Source of the DNA: Micromonospora craniellae
GTDB taxonomy: Bacteria; Actinomycetota; Actinomycetes; Mycobacteriales; Micromonosporaceae
Direction: 5' to 3'
DNA length: 64,000 nucleotides
NCBI RefSeq assembly: GCF_014764405.1
Contig: NZ_CP061725.1
Span: 5,022,001 to 5,086,000 of the forward strand
The notes under the pieces: generated by a model
Seen by the model: the letters and a program-made list of their open reading frames with translations, nothing else
Told to the model about the DNA's origin: nothing
Databases searched by the model: none
Part shown: positions 62,416 to 64,000 of the stretch, piece by piece
Position numbering within the stretch: position 1 is the first letter of the stretch
How the letters are laid out: every line of letters begins with the position of its first letter
Translations under genes and position numbers: made by a program

Positions 62416-62880
62416 ATGCCGATCGAGGTTGGCGCCGAGGCGCCGGACTTCGTGCTGAAGGACCAGAACAACCAGGAGGTACGGCTCTCCGACTTCCGTG
62501 GCCGGCGTACCGTCCTGCTGGTCTTCTACCCGCTGGCCTTCACCGGCATCTGCCAGGGCGAGCTGTGCGAGGTGCGGGACAACCTCGACGAGTACGTCAG
62601 TGACGACGTCCAGGTGCTCACCGTCAGCGTCGACTCGGCGTACGCCCACAAGATCTGGGCGGACCGCGAGGGCTTCCAGTTCCCGCTGCTGTCGGACTTC
62701 TGGCCGCACGGTGCCGTCGCCCAGGCGTACGGCGTCTTCAACGAGGTCGCCGGCATCGCCAACCGGGGCACCTTCGTCATCGACAAGAACGGCGTGGTCC
62801 GGTTCGCCGAGATGAACATGCCCGGCGAACCGCGCGACCAGCACGGGTGGCGCAAGGCCCTGGCCGAGGCCAGCGCCTGA
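62416..62880 (+). CDS. ahpE: Peroxiredoxin AhpE
   Basis: A 154-residue peroxidase that reduces hydrogen peroxide and organic peroxides. The peroxidatic Cys 46 lies in YPLAFTGICQGELCEVRDN; an extra Cys 51 follows it. The motifs FVLKDQNNQEVRLSDFRG and RGTFVIDKNGVVRFAE fit AhpE. A ribosome site (gaaggagctcgc) precedes the ATG. Confidence 0.9.
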   Translation: MPIEVGAEAPDFVLKDQNNQEVRLSDFRGRRTVLLVFYPLAFTGICQGELCEVRDNLDEYVSDDVQVLTVSVDSAYAHKIWADREGFQFPLLSDFWPHGAVAQAYGVFNEVAGIANRGTFVIDKNGVVRFAEMNMPGEPRDQHGWRKALAEASA

Positions 62881-62966
62881 CCCGTCCCGAACGGTGGTAA
62901 CCGTCCGGTCGAGCCGGTGGGCGGCAGGGTAGGCTTGCCAACCGCCGGCTCGCCGTACGGCGTCCC

Positions 62967-63041
62967 GGGCGCGTAGCTCAGCGGGAGAGCACTCGCCTTA
63001 CAAGCGAGGGGTCGCAGGTTCGAAACCTGCCGCGCCCACCA
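62967..63041 (+). tRNA. tRNA-Val (anticodon TAC)
   Basis: The acceptor stem GGGCGCG pairs with CGCGCCC, followed by A and an encoded CCA (63038-63041). The D arm is GCTCAGCGGGAGAGC, the anticodon loop CTTACAA carries TAC (62999-63001), and the T arm is GCAGGTTCGAAACCTGC. It reads valine codons GTA/GTG. Confidence 0.97.
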
Positions 63042-63050
63042 GCACACATC

Positions 63051-63079
63051 ACGGCCCGGAGATCAGTTCTCCGGGCCGT
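63051..63079 (+). terminator. Terminator after the tRNA gene
   Basis: Arms acggcccggaga (63051-63062) and tctccgggccgt (63068-63079) pair perfectly around a five-base loop, ten bases past the tRNA end. Confidence 0.85.
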
Positions 63080-63145
63080 CGGCGTTGAGGAGTGCTCGGG
63101 TGCACTGGCTGGTTGGTCAGCTACGACGTCGGCGGCGAACGCTGG

Positions 63146-63264
63146 TTGTCTCCTCCGGCGCCTGTCGAGCTGAACCGTTTGCGCTATCGCATCTCCGGGC
63201 GCGGAACGCCGCAGGCTGGGACCATTCCACGCGATCCGTCAACGCTCTCAGCTCGACAGGCGCC
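63146..63264. repeat. Dispersed repeat with 17-base inverted ends
   Basis: The sequences ggcgcctgtcgagctga (63157-63173) and tcagctcgacaggcgcc (63248-63264) are perfect inverted copies 74 bases apart. The left end, reversed, also matches the block at about 9517-9560 (gcgatagcg...cggttcagctcgacagg). It may be a small non-autonomous element. Confidence 0.65.
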
Positions 63265-63441
63265 CGACGTGTTGTCGACCAGGTCCCGAGCGCCAGCCGG
63301 GCGCGGGCGCGGGCACGGGCGGATCACTCGCCGACCGCGTGATGACAGGGGTGCGGTCTCGGGCAATCGGAGCCGAGACCGCGAAGGTGCCGCGTACCGT
63401 CGTTGTCGGGTCGGTGCCGACGCGGACGGGGAGGGGCGCGA

Positions 63442-63666
63442 GTGGGCTACGCCGAGGTCGCCGACGTGCGGTTCTGGTACGAGACACACGGCAGCGGGCG
63501 GCCGTTGGTGCTGCTGCACGGCGGGTTCGGCGCGGTGGAGACCTTCGCCGCGATCCGGCCCGCGTTGGCGCAGCGCCGCCGGGTGATCAGCGTCGACCTG
63601 CCGGGTCACGGACGCACCGCCGACACCTCGCCGACTTGCCCGGTGAGTCCCCTCTACCGGGTGTAG
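63442..63666 (+). pseudogene. N-terminal fragment of an alpha/beta hydrolase
   Basis: The text VGYAEVADVRFWYETHGSGR, PLVLLHGGFGAVETFAAI and VISVDLPGHGRTAD is a genuine hydrolase beginning with the HGG oxyanion motif. It stops after GRTAD and ends after 74 residues (TSPTCPVSPLYRV). The nucleophile Ser and the His are missing. The start is the GTG at 63442. Confidence 0.75.
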
Positions 63667-63821
63667 CGCAGCATGACCACGCCCGCGCTTGGGGTGGCGT
63701 CGACCAGGGCGAAGTGCTGCAGGTCGAACGAGCGGTCGGCGAGCGGGATGCCGCTGCCGGCGAGGATCGGGTTGACCTTGACCATCAGTTCGTCCACCTC
63801 GGGCATCAACTGGCCGCCGGC
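63654..63821 (-). pseudogene. C-terminal fragment of a RibD/DHFR-like reductase
   Basis: Read on the minus strand, GGQLMPEVDELMVKVNPILA, GSGIPLADRSFDLQHFALVD and then VVMLRYTR with stop matches the end of YyaP/RibD-type dihydrofolate-reductase-like proteins. The N-terminal two thirds are missing; at about 63821 the sequence switches to another gene fragment. Confidence 0.7.
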
Positions 63822-63971
63822 CTGCCCGGCGGCGCGTTCGAGGTGGCCCTGCTGCGCTACGCCGTCGACGGGCTGCTCCTCGACCTGCTCATCCCCTCGA
63901 TCGACGCCGGTTTCGACCCCGACGACGTGGTCGTCGCCCTGGTGTCCCGGCTGTCCGCCGAGCCCTCCTGA
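63810..63971 (+). pseudogene. C-terminal fragment of a TetR-like regulator
   Basis: The text LPGGAFEVALLRYAVDGLLL, DLLIPSIDAGFDPDDVVVAL and VSRLSAEPS with stop has the form of the last helices of a TetR-family regulator. The DNA-binding part is absent, and the frame before LPGG is antisense to the reductase fragment. Confidence 0.5.
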
Positions 63972-64000
63972 ACACCGGCAGCCACTCGGGTGGCGCCCCG

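Overview
The window is high-GC actinomycete DNA. It carries FAS-II fab genes beside a FasR-type regulator, a homodimeric pyruvate dehydrogenase, a c-di-AMP riboswitch over a secreted wall-associated protein, DUF3145 and DUF3052 proteins, and GTG/ATG starts that overlap the preceding stop codon. Protein flavour and a family of intergenic palindromes suggest Micromonosporaceae, probably Micromonospora; this is inference from sequence style, not a database match.

Layout. 0-6.7 kb: an Rhs/YD-repeat polymorphic toxin broken by an internal deletion and frameshift near 1240, with intact core, Hint domain, C-terminal toxin and adjacent immunity-like gene. 6.7-10.05 kb: scrapyard with an ISL3-family element (7.73-9.17 kb) joined to a truncated ISAs1 transposase, itself joined to a possible older transposase scrap, plus inverted repeats and an SDR stub. 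10.05-14 kb: MMPL exporter with divergent TetR regulator, L,D-transpeptidase, and a hairpin/G-rich spacer. 14.1-15.6 kb: secreted alpha-amylase with a palindromic operator. 15.9-20.9 kb: redox operon of a haem-type membrane protein, a NuoF-like flavo-iron-sulfur protein with a ferredoxin tail, a TlpA-like lipoprotein and CcdA.

20.9-34 kb: serS, a MerR-DnaN fusion regulator with a frameshift, an enoyl-reductase-like protein, a zinc dehydrogenase, a large LuxR/MalT-type regulator, DsbA-like, BON, small membrane and STAS proteins, and a pfkB-surE pair. 34-39.5 kb: riboswitch-controlled secreted coiled-coil protein, HelD/HelR-like helicase, alpha/beta hydrolase, a decayed carbonic anhydrase and a small conserved protein. 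39.7-47 kb: DUF3145, a GH3 hexosaminidase lipoprotein, then fasR-fabD-fabH-acpP-fabF on the minus strand with a palindrome at the fasR/fabD junction. 47-55.6 kb: secreted membrane protein, gltX flanked by palindromes, GH1 beta-glucosidase with MFS transporter, SRPBCC protein, and a coupled LVIVD/membrane protein pair. 55.8-64 kb: aceE, MarR, a fused alpha-beta 2-oxoacid dehydrogenase E1, DUF3052, AhpE peroxiredoxin, tRNA-Val(TAC), and a mosaic of gene fragments at the right edge.

The most promising leads are the 15.9-20.9 kb redox operon, the Rhs toxin/immunity end, the MerR-DnaN fusion, and five copies of a double palindrome that in two places supplies the C-terminus of a protein.
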